This document shows, piece after piece, positions 5,413-12,724 of a stretch of 12,724 nucleotides of DNA. Below the pieces are notes generated by a model. It was not told the origin of the DNA. It saw only the letters and a list, made by a program, of their open reading frames with translations, and ran no database searches. The DNA lies in contig JAWLFI010000068.1 of assembly GCA_041685645.1 (NCBI GenBank), forward strand, positions 1-12,724. The letters run 5' to 3'. A program made the position numbers and the translations under genes. This stretch comes from JAWLFI01 sp041685645 (lineage in GTDB: Bacteria > Bacteroidota > Bacteroidia > Chitinophagales > Saprospiraceae). Every line of letters starts with the position of its first letter. Position 1 is the first letter of the stretch.

Positions 5413-6059
5413 AGGAAGTTAACTCTTGTTTCGGCCATTTGAAGAGGAGGGAAGCCTCTCATTTGCTGAGAGACCGGTTCGGACTCGGCTGCTTACCAAC
5501 CATTGATTTCTCCGTGGGGCAAAATTTTATTAACTCACCCTCAGAACGACAAGGAACTTTCAAACTCCTGCCTTAGGCATCGGTTCAGTGATGCTAGGTA
5601 TCACAAAATTCTACTAGAAGCGACGAGCAAGGCCTCATTATTCAACGCTCTCACATCATAGGGTCGAAACACTTTTGTATCATTAAAATTCTCGTGCCGG
5701 AGTTTGTAGAGGCCGCCCCGCTGGCCGCCCGTTGACCCATTGGGGAGAACCTTACCCTTCAAGCGCACTTTTACTCTTCAAACAAGCGAAAGAGTCCTTC
5801 TATTTCAAATTTTTCGACTCAAATATATTTTTATTTATGATGTCAAAAAATTTGTAAAAGTCTGATAATCAAACATCAACAAATAGAAGTCCCTTCTTTT
5901 TATGTTTTATGGCACGCTTATTGCTCATATTATAAAAACAAACCTAGCGAAAAGTAGCCACGAGTTATTTTTCTCTTTTGTCGATGGTCCAAAGGGTCCG
6001 GAGATAAATGCAATGATATCGCTAGTAAAATATCCAATTTCAGACAAATTAAATCCAAA
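5413..6059. other. Unassigned 647-bp intergenic region with ORF-like and hairpin structure
   Basis: No conventional gene is evident. The first 350 bp are moderately GC-rich and structured: CTCTCA/TGAGAG (5456-5461/5467-5472), TGCCT/AGGCA (5569-5579), GTGAT/ATCAC (5588-5592/5600-5604), and direct repeat GGCCGCCC (5711-5718, 5723-5730). A 55-codon minus-strand frame lies at 5601-5768. From about 5780 to 6059 the sequence becomes AT-rich and should hold the promoter of the secreted-protein operon, although no TAnnTTTG match was found there. Confidence 0.55.
5601..5768 (-). pseudogene. Short unassigned ORF or repeat-derived frame, 55 codons
   Basis: On the minus strand an open frame runs from a GTG at 5766-5768 to TGA at 5601-5603. 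It contains GGQRGGLYKLRHENFNDTK and later FRPYDVRALNNEALLVASS. The composition is protein-like: well-mixed polar and hydrophobic residues, no low-complexity run. There is an in-frame stop three codons upstream of the GTG, and no ATG. It may be the remnant of a larger gene, a small protein gene, or a frame inside a non-coding repeat. I do not recognise a family. Confidence 0.3.
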
Positions 6060-6455
6060 ATGATGCAATCAATTTTTAGCAAGAGCGCAAACCAGTCAAT
6101 TCGACTTTTGATCATGATTACTTTCACAATGTGCTACTGGGGTTTTAGTGCCATAAATGCGCAGGTATCTACTTCAGAAGTTGTTTTGCAAGTGGATAGA
6201 GATTATGCAGATCAATTTGAGGCAGAGGTCATGACCGAAATTCAGGATTTAGAAAATAATCCTAATATGGATGCCGACGAAAAGAAAGCGAGAAAGAAAC
6301 TCTTGATATCGGCTGTTGACTACGTCCGGCAAGGCGTGTTGATCGATAAGGCCTTTGATGTCTCTTATCGAAAGTTGGTTCACAGAGCGAATAATCATTT
6401 TCCCAATATGCCTATCAAGGAATTTGTCGAAGAGTATAAAAACCAATTTAGCTAA
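6060..6455 (+). CDS. Small secreted protein of unknown function, paired with the giant T9SS protein
   Basis: 131 residues with a clear signal peptide: K8/R15, then a hydrophobic core LLIMITFTMCYWGF (16-29), and a likely cut after INA34, leaving Q35 as mature residue 1 (Bacteroidota 'Q-rule' for signal peptidase I substrates). The mature part is about 97 residues, soluble, charged and probably helical: VMTEIQDLENNPNMDADEKKARKKLL at about 57-82, then VDYVRQGVLIDKAFDVSYRK. It lacks cysteines, a lipobox and a T9SS C-terminal domain, so it should stay in the periplasm or leave by another route. I do not recognise the family. It ends 34 bp before the giant protein gene with no terminator between, suggesting an operon; a partner or chaperone role is only inference. 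Start ATG 6060 or 6063. Confidence 0.75.
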   Translation: MMQSIFSKSANQSIRLLIMITFTMCYWGFSAINAQVSTSEVVLQVDRDYADQFEAEVMTEIQDLENNPNMDADEKKARKKLLISAVDYVRQGVLIDKAFDVSYRKLVHRANNHFPNMPIKEFVEEYKNQFS

Positions 6456-6489
6456 GAGCCAGACAAAAACATCAATTCGAAAATATTAA

Positions 6490-9400
6490 ATGCAAATACA
6501 AGCTATGAAAAATAAGAAATTTACTCATTGGATATCACTGGCAGCGGCTTTCTTGGCTATGTTTAGTGTTACAACTGTTTCAGGACAGGTCGTCACATGT
6601 ACGAACTCCGGGGAAACGATTACCATTAATACAGGCGATGATGCTTTTCAAGACGAAGTCGGATGGGAGTTATATAACACTTCAACAGGAGAGGTTGTAG
6701 CATATGAGTCTACGGGTTTTCCTTTGGGAGCAAATCAATCTGTAACTTTTGATGTGCCTCCGGGAAATTACGAACTATACGGATACGATAGTTTTGGTGA
6801 TAACTGGGGTGGCTTTTTTGGACCTACATTTGACATTGAAGTTGTGTATAACAATCAAACCGTCTGTTTCGGCGACGATGTAGCTGGGCCTGGTAATGGT
6901 ATAGCCAATGCTGGAGTTACTTGTGGAGGCAATAATAGTGGAGGTACCGTTTTATGTGCGCAATTTCTAATTGGAAGTTCACTTTGCACAATTGATTGCC
7001 CCACTGATATTGAAGTTGGAAATGATGCTGGCGAATGCGGAGCATTTATAAACATCCCTATGCCCAACCTTAGTGCTGAGTGTGTTGATGTAGTTAACGA
7101 TTATAATGGAACGGCAGATGCCTCGGATTTTTATCCGGTAGGTACCACAGTCGTTACTTATTCTGGTGCAGATGCAAGTGGAGCGCCTCAGGATTGCTCC
7201 TTCACAGTTACCGTGTTGGATGAGGAGGGACCAACCTTAGCTTGTCCTTCGGATCAGACAATAAATCTCGACGCCGGCGAGTGTGAGTTTACATTTGATT
7301 TTGATGTCGATGTTACTGATAATTGCCCGTCTGCTGTTCAGGATGTTGTTGGACCGTATTGCGATCCATGTGCTGATCCTACAGCTGGTGAAGCCCTAGC
7401 TTGTGCTCCTTTTGCTGAAAACTCTATCATTCAGTTTATAGATTTACCCGGCGATGGGGAATTGGAGTACTTCTGTTATAATCAAGAGACCTTTGGTGAT
7501 GCGCCCTTGGCCACCATTAACATTTACGAACAACAGCCTGGAGGCGCAATACCTTACAACGGTGCAGGTTTCACCCCTGTCGGCTCTGTAGATTATCAGA
7601 CCGATGCGGCAGATGATGGCTCCTGTGTTTGTATAGATTTTCCCACGCCGATTGCTGTAAGTGCACCGGGTGTGTGGGTAGAGGTTTACACACCGGGTTT
7701 GACATTGAATAGCCGAATTGTCCAAACGCCTTCCAATTGTGACGGGAATACTGGTTCAGGGGATAATACTTATATCGTAGCTCCCGCTTGTGCCTTTAAT
7801 AGTCCCATGACTTTTACTAGTATTGGTTTCCCCGATTTAGACGCGAGTTTTAAGGTTGGGTATAATCCCGGTGAATTGGAGGCTTTCCCTACTAATACGC
7901 CCGGATTCAATCAGTTCTCCAGTGGTGATGCACTGCCTATAGGAGAGCATTGTTTTGAATATGAAGCAGAAGATAATGCCGGCAACTCATCAACTTGTAG
8001 TTGGTGCGTAACGGTAGAAAATTTCCCTAACCCCACCAGAGCACTGTCTTGTAATGACCATGTCAATATCTCAGTTGATGAAAACTGCGAGGCAGTTATC
8101 AATGCGGATATGATTTTGGAAGGTGGACAATATTCCTGCTACAAAGACTATATTGTTGAAATTGCTACAGACATGGACTTCAATGATATCATTGGTTCCA
8201 GTCAGCCCGGTGAAGAAGGAGTCCCGGTAGGAGCGAATGAAGTGGGCGAAACATTTTTTGCTCGGGTAATTGACCCCGTGACGGGAAATAGCTGCTGGGG
8301 AACCTTGACTATTGAAGATAAGTTGATTCCGGACATAGATTGTAGTAGATTTCCCGCAGATTGCGGTTCAGATATAACTCCGGGTGCCGGAGGATCCAGT
8401 ACCCTGGTGTTGGATGATGCGAACGGAGAAATTGTCATTGATCCATTTGTTACCGGACCATTCTCTGCCACTGCAGAGGCGAACGCAACAGGAGCGGCTG
8501 AGATTACGAATGTTTCTGTGCGCTTAGTTACGGATCACACTTGGGTTGGAGACCTTTCCGCTCAGTTGGAATCACCTTCAGGAACTATCATTAGCTTATT
8601 CCCTCAACCGGGAGCTGGCGGTTGTGCCGGCGATGGATTGGATGTGCTTTTTGACGATGCAGCTCCAAATACAAATGGTGACTTTGTCAATACTTGTAAC
8701 AATAATCCTGCGATAGAAGGAGAGTACCAACCCCAGGATGCTTTGGCTACCTTAAATGGTGAAAACCCAGGTGGTGAATGGACAATTACTGTAACGGATA
8801 ACGCCTTAGGCGATGGAGGTACATTCTCTATTGCTGAGATCATTATCGATTATAGCTTCTCCATCCCTTATCCATTTGACTTTACGGGAACTCCTACATT
8901 GATAGATGATAATACTTATCAAGTCTCAGGTTTCGACCCCTGTGGAGATGTCACGGCGAGTTACGAAGATGAAGTGGTGGATATCGATGATTGTGATAGC
9001 GAATTCTCCAGTCGGGTATTTAGAGATTGGACGGTCATAGATGAAAGCGGAAATACCACATCTTGCCAGGATACCATAGATATTACTCGATCTTCTCTTG
9101 AAGACATTACAATACCACCGAACTTCGACGGCTTGGATGAGCCTGCATTGGCTTGCGATGGCGGAAATTGGGACTTGAATGAAAATGGCTATCCGGATCC
9201 GGAAGAAACCGGAGCACCCGATGCCGCTATTTGCGATAATCTCTTGACTTCCTTTCAGGATCAGGTGATTGAAGTGTGTGAAGGAACGATCAAGATTTTG
9301 CGAAATTGGACCTATATTGATTGGTGTACCAACGAGACCATAGAGTTCCAGCAACTGATTAAAGTAGAGGATAAGGTCGGACCTGAAATCGACTGCCCCG

Positions 9401-12400
9401 CGACGGCAACGATTTCGACATCCGCCGGATCATGTATAGCAAATTACAGCGTACCGGATATCTCAAGTCAAATCACCGACGAGTGCTCTCCAGAAGATAT
9501 TAGTTGGACAGTGGAAAGCTCTGCAGGTGAAGTGATCGACTTTGGCAACCAGGTGTTCCAAATCATCAACTTGCCTCTGGGATCACACACATTGACTTTC
9601 ACGGCCTTCGACGGTTGTGGAAATGAGACGACTTGTGAACAAACATTGATTGTCGTGGACGATATTCCTCCGGTGGCAGTCTGTGATCAAAATACAAAAG
9701 TATCCCTCGGCAGTGATGGTACGGCTAGAGTATTCTGGTCTACCTTCGAAGACGGAAGCTATGACAATTGCGGAATAGATCGCATTGAAGTGCGTAGAAT
9801 GGATAGAGAATTTGACTGCGAACCGAATACCTTCTTCTTCAAAGAATTTGTGGAGTTCTGTTGTGCAGACATAGAACGCAGTCCGGTCCAGGTATTATTC
9901 CGGGTCACGGATGTGAACGGAAATGAAAATACCTGTATGGTCAATGTGAATGTGGAAGACAAATTGCCACCTGCTGTCGTTGCACCACGAGATCTGACTG
10001 TGAGTTGTACTTATCCTTTTGATTTGTTAAACTTAGACGAGTTTGGTGTAGTTGCCAATCTGACTCAGGGAGAGACACGCCAGACACGTGAAATATTCGA
10101 CGAAGAATACGAGCGCAACTGTCTAAATAATAACCAGTATGACCCTGCAGTGCCAACCTATTCATTCCAGGATGGATATGCTCAGGATAATTGCACTCTG
10201 GAAGTGACGGCCGATGTGAATGATCAACGCGATGATTGCGGTGTCGGACAACTTATCCGCACCTTCAGAGCGACAGATGATGATGGAAATGCCAGCACGG
10301 CCTTCCAGCGCATTACCTTTGAAAGGTGTACGCCTTTTACAGAAAACAGCATCGATTGGCCCAGAGATCGCGAATTAGAATGCGATGACAATGGCGACTA
10401 CAGCACAGATCCGGATGCCACGGGCGAACCGACTTTCTCTGATGACTGTGCGCAGATTGCAGTGAGATACGATGATGAATTATTTGAAGTCACTCCGGAA
10501 GCTTGCTTCAAGATTTTGAGACACTGGACTGTTCTGGACTGGTGCCAATATGATGAAGAAACGGGCGAAGGGGTCTTTACTTACACTCAGACCATTAAGG
10601 TGAATGATAGCCAAACACCGGAACTATTGGTCTGTGAAGATGTGACTTTCTGCGATAGTGCAGCGGTAGGTTGTACGGGCTTTGCTAACTTAGTTCAGGA
10701 AGTAGAAGACTGCACGCCTGAAGAATTCCTCGATGTAGAGTGGAGAGTTAAGCCATTCAACCAGGGCAATAACCCAAGTGATGATATCGTGGGCTCCGGA
10801 CTGGATGCCAGTGGCAACTATCCCTTTGGAACCCACAGAATCACCTGGATTGTGGAAGACAAATGTGGAAATGTAGGCACTTGCCAGTATCTGTTTACTG
10901 TAGAAGATTGCAAATTACCTTCTCCAACCGTCGTTGACGGATTGGCCACGGTAGTGATGCCATCCAGCGGGTGCATTGAAATAGATATCGATTTATTTGA
11001 TGCCGGTAGTTTTGATAACTGCGGACCGATACAGATGAGTTATTCCAGTGATACATCGGATACTGTTAGAGAGTTCTGCTGTGAAGACGGTATTGGAACC
11101 AAGCAAGTTGAGTTTTGGGTGACAGATACAGAAGGCAATCAGGATTTCGTGATTACCAGTATCCGTATTCAGGATCCCAACGAAGTTTGTGGTGACCCTT
11201 CCAGTCCTTCCATTGCAGGAAAAGTCAACAGTGCTTCTCATTCCGGAGTGGGAGTGGAAGAAGTGGAAATGAAATTAAATGATATGACAGCACCTACCCC
11301 CTACTACAGAACGACGGGAGAGAATGGACAGTTCTTATTCAACGCCAGTCAGGGTCACGATTATACCTTGAGTGCCAGTAAGAATGACGATCCATTGAAT
11401 GGTGTCAGCACTTTTGATATCTTATTGATTCAGCAGCATATCCTGGGATTGAATGAATTGGATAACCCCTATCAGCTGATTGCAGCGAATGTCAATGACG
11501 ACAACCGCATCAGTGGTGCCGACTTGGTCGAATTGCGCAAAGTGATTTTGGGCATTGAGCCTAACTTCCCCAACAACGAGAGTTGGAGATTTGTGGATGC
11601 TGATCAGGAGTTTCCGAAATCAGTATTGCCGAGAAATTACAATGAGTCTATAGATATCATGGATGTTCAGTCTAATGTATCTAACCAGGATTTTGTAGGA
11701 GTTAAAATCGGAGATGTTAATGGAAGTGCCGCACCGAGTAGGCTAGCCTCCCAAGAAGCTAGTGGTAGAAGTGGCGCATTGCTCTTGAAAGCACGAGATG
11801 CTGCGATAGAAGCAGGCGAAACCATCAATGTAGAAGTGAGCAGTGCCATGTTTAGTGAGGTGTTGGGTTATCAAATGACCCTGAATCTCAAGGGCATGAC
11901 ATTAGAGACAGTTGAGAGTGGAGCACTGCAGATTACTGAATCCAACTATGGTTGGTTTGACAATGGTCAGATGACGATGAGCTGGAATGAAGTAGAAGCA
12001 CAGACTTTTGAGTCTGATGAGGTGTTATTCACTTTGCAATTGCGAGCAAATGCCGATGTTCGATTGAGTTCAGCCATAGAAGTAACGAGCGAAATTACGA
12101 CGAATGAAGCTTACGTAGGTGAGCAGGTACACTCTATAGATCTGCGATTTGTAGATGATGCGGCGAAGGAATTTGCCTTGTACCAAAACGTACCGAACCC
12201 GGTCGAGAGCCAAACGGTGATCGGCTTTAATCTGCCGGAAGCCGGACCGGCGAGTCTGACATTTTACGATGCAGCGGGTAAAGTCGTGCACACCATCGAG
12301 AAAGAGTACCAGCAAGGCTATAATGAAGAGGCAGTCAATAGCCGAATGATTCGAGTCAATGGCTTGTACTATTACGAATTGCGAAGTGGCGAATTCAAAG

Positions 12401-12432
12401 CCACGAAGAAAATGATAGTCAGCGGTCAGTAA
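6490..12432 (+). CDS. Giant modular T9SS-secreted surface protein: HYR, P-domain, dockerin, cohesin-like
   Basis: 1980 residues. Signal peptide to about G32 (mature Q33); M6 (ATG 6505) is an equally likely start. Order: CUB-like domain with YDSFGDNWGG (33-125); HYR domain (165-245); second HYR (247-505) split by a jelly-roll-like insert (285-457); cysteine-containing 'CNDHVNISVD...SCWGTLTIEDK' module (515-620); proprotein-convertase P domain (645-790, HTWVGDLSAQLESPSG to NPGGEWTITVTDNA); modules with the motif (K/R)(I/V)(L/F)RxWTxxD at about 841, 934 and 1341; HYR-type domains (958-1058, and about 1365-1475); paired GS(Y/F)DNCG...EFCC modules (1089 and 1506); carboxypeptidase-regulatory-like domain (1572-1630); dockerin type I (1635-1705, two Ca loops); cohesin-like domain (1763-1892); T9SS type A sorting domain (1895-1980, LYQNVPNPVESQTVIGF). 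No protease or glycosidase catalytic domain seen. Likely an extracellular adhesin, matrix or scaffold protein. Cys-rich and acidic. Confidence 0.92.
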   Translation: MQIQAMKNKKFTHWISLAAAFLAMFSVTTVSGQVVTCTNSGETITINTGDDAFQDEVGWELYNTSTGEVVAYESTGFPLGANQSVTFDVPPGNYELYGYDSFGDNWGGFFGPTFDIEVVYNNQTVCFGDDVAGPGNGIANAGVTCGGNNSGGTVLCAQFLIGSSLCTIDCPTDIEVGNDAGECGAFINIPMPNLSAECVDVVNDYNGTADASDFYPVGTTVVTYSGADASGAPQDCSFTVTVLDEEGPTLACPSDQTINLDAGECEFTFDFDVDVTDNCPSAVQDVVGPYCDPCADPTAGEALACAPFAENSIIQFIDLPGDGELEYFCYNQETFGDAPLATINIYEQQPGGAIPYNGAGFTPVGSVDYQTDAADDGSCVCIDFPTPIAVSAPGVWVEVYTPGLTLNSRIVQTPSNCDGNTGSGDNTYIVAPACAFNSPMTFTSIGFPDLDASFKVGYNPGELEAFPTNTPGFNQFSSGDALPIGEHCFEYEAEDNAGNSSTCSWCVTVENFPNPTRALSCNDHVNISVDENCEAVINADMILEGGQYSCYKDYIVEIATDMDFNDIIGSSQPGEEGVPVGANEVGETFFARVIDPVTGNSCWGTLTIEDKLIPDIDCSRFPADCGSDITPGAGGSSTLVLDDANGEIVIDPFVTGPFSATAEANATGAAEITNVSVRLVTDHTWVGDLSAQLESPSGTIISLFPQPGAGGCAGDGLDVLFDDAAPNTNGDFVNTCNNNPAIEGEYQPQDALATLNGENPGGEWTITVTDNALGDGGTFSIAEIIIDYSFSIPYPFDFTGTPTLIDDNTYQVSGFDPCGDVTASYEDEVVDIDDCDSEFSSRVFRDWTVIDESGNTTSCQDTIDITRSSLEDITIPPNFDGLDEPALACDGGNWDLNENGYPDPEETGAPDAAICDNLLTSFQDQVIEVCEGTIKILRNWTYIDWCTNETIEFQQLIKVEDKVGPEIDCPATATISTSAGSCIANYSVPDISSQITDECSPEDISWTVESSAGEVIDFGNQVFQIINLPLGSHTLTFTAFDGCGNETTCEQTLIVVDDIPPVAVCDQNTKVSLGSDGTARVFWSTFEDGSYDNCGIDRIEVRRMDREFDCEPNTFFFKEFVEFCCADIERSPVQVLFRVTDVNGNENTCMVNVNVEDKLPPAVVAPRDLTVSCTYPFDLLNLDEFGVVANLTQGETRQTREIFDEEYERNCLNNNQYDPAVPTYSFQDGYAQDNCTLEVTADVNDQRDDCGVGQLIRTFRATDDDGNASTAFQRITFERCTPFTENSIDWPRDRELECDDNGDYSTDPDATGEPTFSDDCAQIAVRYDDELFEVTPEACFKILRHWTVLDWCQYDEETGEGVFTYTQTIKVNDSQTPELLVCEDVTFCDSAAVGCTGFANLVQEVEDCTPEEFLDVEWRVKPFNQGNNPSDDIVGSGLDASGNYPFGTHRITWIVEDKCGNVGTCQYLFTVEDCKLPSPTVVDGLATVVMPSSGCIEIDIDLFDAGSFDNCGPIQMSYSSDTSDTVREFCCEDGIGTKQVEFWVTDTEGNQDFVITSIRIQDPNEVCGDPSSPSIAGKVNSASHSGVGVEEVEMKLNDMTAPTPYYRTTGENGQFLFNASQGHDYTLSASKNDDPLNGVSTFDILLIQQHILGLNELDNPYQLIAANVNDDNRISGADLVELRKVILGIEPNFPNNESWRFVDADQEFPKSVLPRNYNESIDIMDVQSNVSNQDFVGVKIGDVNGSAAPSRLASQEASGRSGALLLKARDAAIEAGETINVEVSSAMFSEVLGYQMTLNLKGMTLETVESGALQITESNYGWFDNGQMTMSWNEVEAQTFESDEVLFTLQLRANADVRLSSAIEVTSEITTNEAYVGEQVHSIDLRFVDDAAKEFALYQNVPNPVESQTVIGFNLPEAGPASLTFYDAAGKVVHTIEKEYQQGYNEEAVNSRMIRVNGLYYYELRSGEFKATKKMIVSGQ

Positions 12433-12460
12433 AGGACGCACTATCATATGAGAGTGACTC

Positions 12461-12500
12461 GAAAGAGGGCGGTTCCGGGGGGAGGCGCCCTCTTTCTTTG
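12461..12500 (+). terminator. Rho-independent terminator of the T9SS protein operon
   Basis: GAAAGAGGGCG (12461-12471) and CGCCCTCTTTC (12486-12496) form a perfect 11-bp stem with a 14-nt G-rich loop, followed by TTTG. It lies 28 bp after the stop codon. The U-tract is short but the stem is strong; its symmetrical A-rich/T-rich feet would let it work on both strands. Confidence 0.88.
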
Positions 12501-12554
12501 TGCATAGACTAATGAAAGGAAATTAATGTTCTATTATTTTAATTTTAATTTTTT

Positions 12555-12688
12555 GGGCGGTCCCCCGATGATCCGCCAGCGGATCATCGGGGGCGCTACG
12601 GTACAGGCTGTCGGTCCTGCACCTCCCTGTCGGGAGGCTGGGACCCAGCCGCCTCATGGCGGCTGGCCTTTCCCATCGCTACCGCAAT
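12555..12688 (+). repeat. GC-rich structured intergenic repeat, copy B
   Basis: A 134-bp element directly after a T-run, opening GGGCGG and ending ACCGCAAT. It shares landmarks with copy A (5278-5412) in the same order: CAGGCTGT (12604-12611), a hairpin with GCCGCC/GGCGGC (here CCAGCCGCC/GGCGGCTGG, 12645-12653/12658-12666), GGCC, CCATC (12673-12677) and CGCAAT. Its variable part holds a perfect 15-bp inverted repeat with a 2-nt spacer (12562-12576/12579-12593) and CCTCCC/GGGAGG (12622-12627/12632-12637). Copies A and B differ in the stems but keep the layout, as expected for structure-conserved elements. Confidence 0.7.
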
Positions 12689-12724
12689 TAGATTTTAAAT
12701 TATCGTTGCTAAAGAATAGCGATT

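Noticed and set aside
5204..5422. 72-codon plus-strand frame after ssrA
   Set aside because: It consists of the terminator tail and the GC-rich structured repeat A, so it has no coding value.
5456..5472. CTGAGAG segment resembling a TPP riboswitch core
   Set aside because: The other THI-box elements are missing, no thiamine gene follows, and the motif is explained by a simple 6-bp hairpin.
5930..6127. 65-codon minus-strand frame overlapping the small secreted protein start
   Set aside because: Ile/Leu-rich shadow of AT-rich leader and signal-peptide DNA; the plus-strand gene is better supported.
12070..12447. 125-codon minus-strand frame opposite the T9SS sorting domain
   Set aside because: Antisense shadow; the plus-strand sorting domain is well conserved and in frame with the 1980-residue protein.
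12449..12507. Short plus-strand frame after the giant gene (ATG AGA GTG ACT...)
   Set aside because: It lies entirely across the terminator hairpin and is best explained by it.

Overview
The window looks like a chromosomal segment of a Bacteroidota bacterium, most likely from the Saprospiria (Lewinella/Saprospira-type). The evidence is a compact RpoD without region 1.1, a tmRNA with a GENNYAMAA tag, start codons lacking Shine-Dalgarno sequences, TAnnTTTG-type -7 promoter motifs, and a giant HYR / P-domain / dockerin protein ending in a type IX secretion (T9SS) sorting domain. I see no transposase, integrase, CRISPR array, tRNA or rRNA.

Layout. Positions 2-370 hold the 3' end of a probable beta-propeller-type protein. 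A 573-bp gap rich in palindromes and hairpins follows. Next come a primary-type sigma factor (944-1813), a 231-bp gap with two adjacent inverted repeats, and a tightly coupled pair: a Nudix-like protein of unknown function (2045-2455) and purC (2458-3432). A Lys1-type saccharopine/alanine dehydrogenase family gene (3411-4625, minus) converges on purC, and the two coding regions overlap by 22 bp. The ssrA tmRNA gene (4803-5177), divergent from that dehydrogenase, has a strong intrinsic terminator. About 830 bp without an obvious conventional gene follow. They contain a GC-rich structured repeat (5278-5412) and an ORF-like, possibly repetitive or RNA-encoding stretch. Then comes a probable two-gene secretion operon: a small secreted protein (6060-6455) and a 1980-residue modular T9SS cargo protein (6490-12432), closed by a perfect 11-bp terminator hairpin. 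A second structured repeat of almost the same length (12555-12688) lies near the window end.

Function. The first half is mostly core metabolism and information processing: transcription initiation, purine synthesis, amino-acid dehydrogenation and ribosome rescue. The second half is a cell-surface/secretion locus. The giant protein is a string of extracellular beta-sandwich modules with a visible internal duplication. It carries a dockerin followed by a cohesin-like domain, which suggests an adhesin, scaffold or matrix role. No enzymatic domain was seen.

The most worthwhile leads are the two diverged but architecturally matching structured repeats, the unexplained 5413-5830 region with its 55-codon reverse ORF, the palindrome-rich region upstream of the sigma factor, and the modular duplication in the giant protein.
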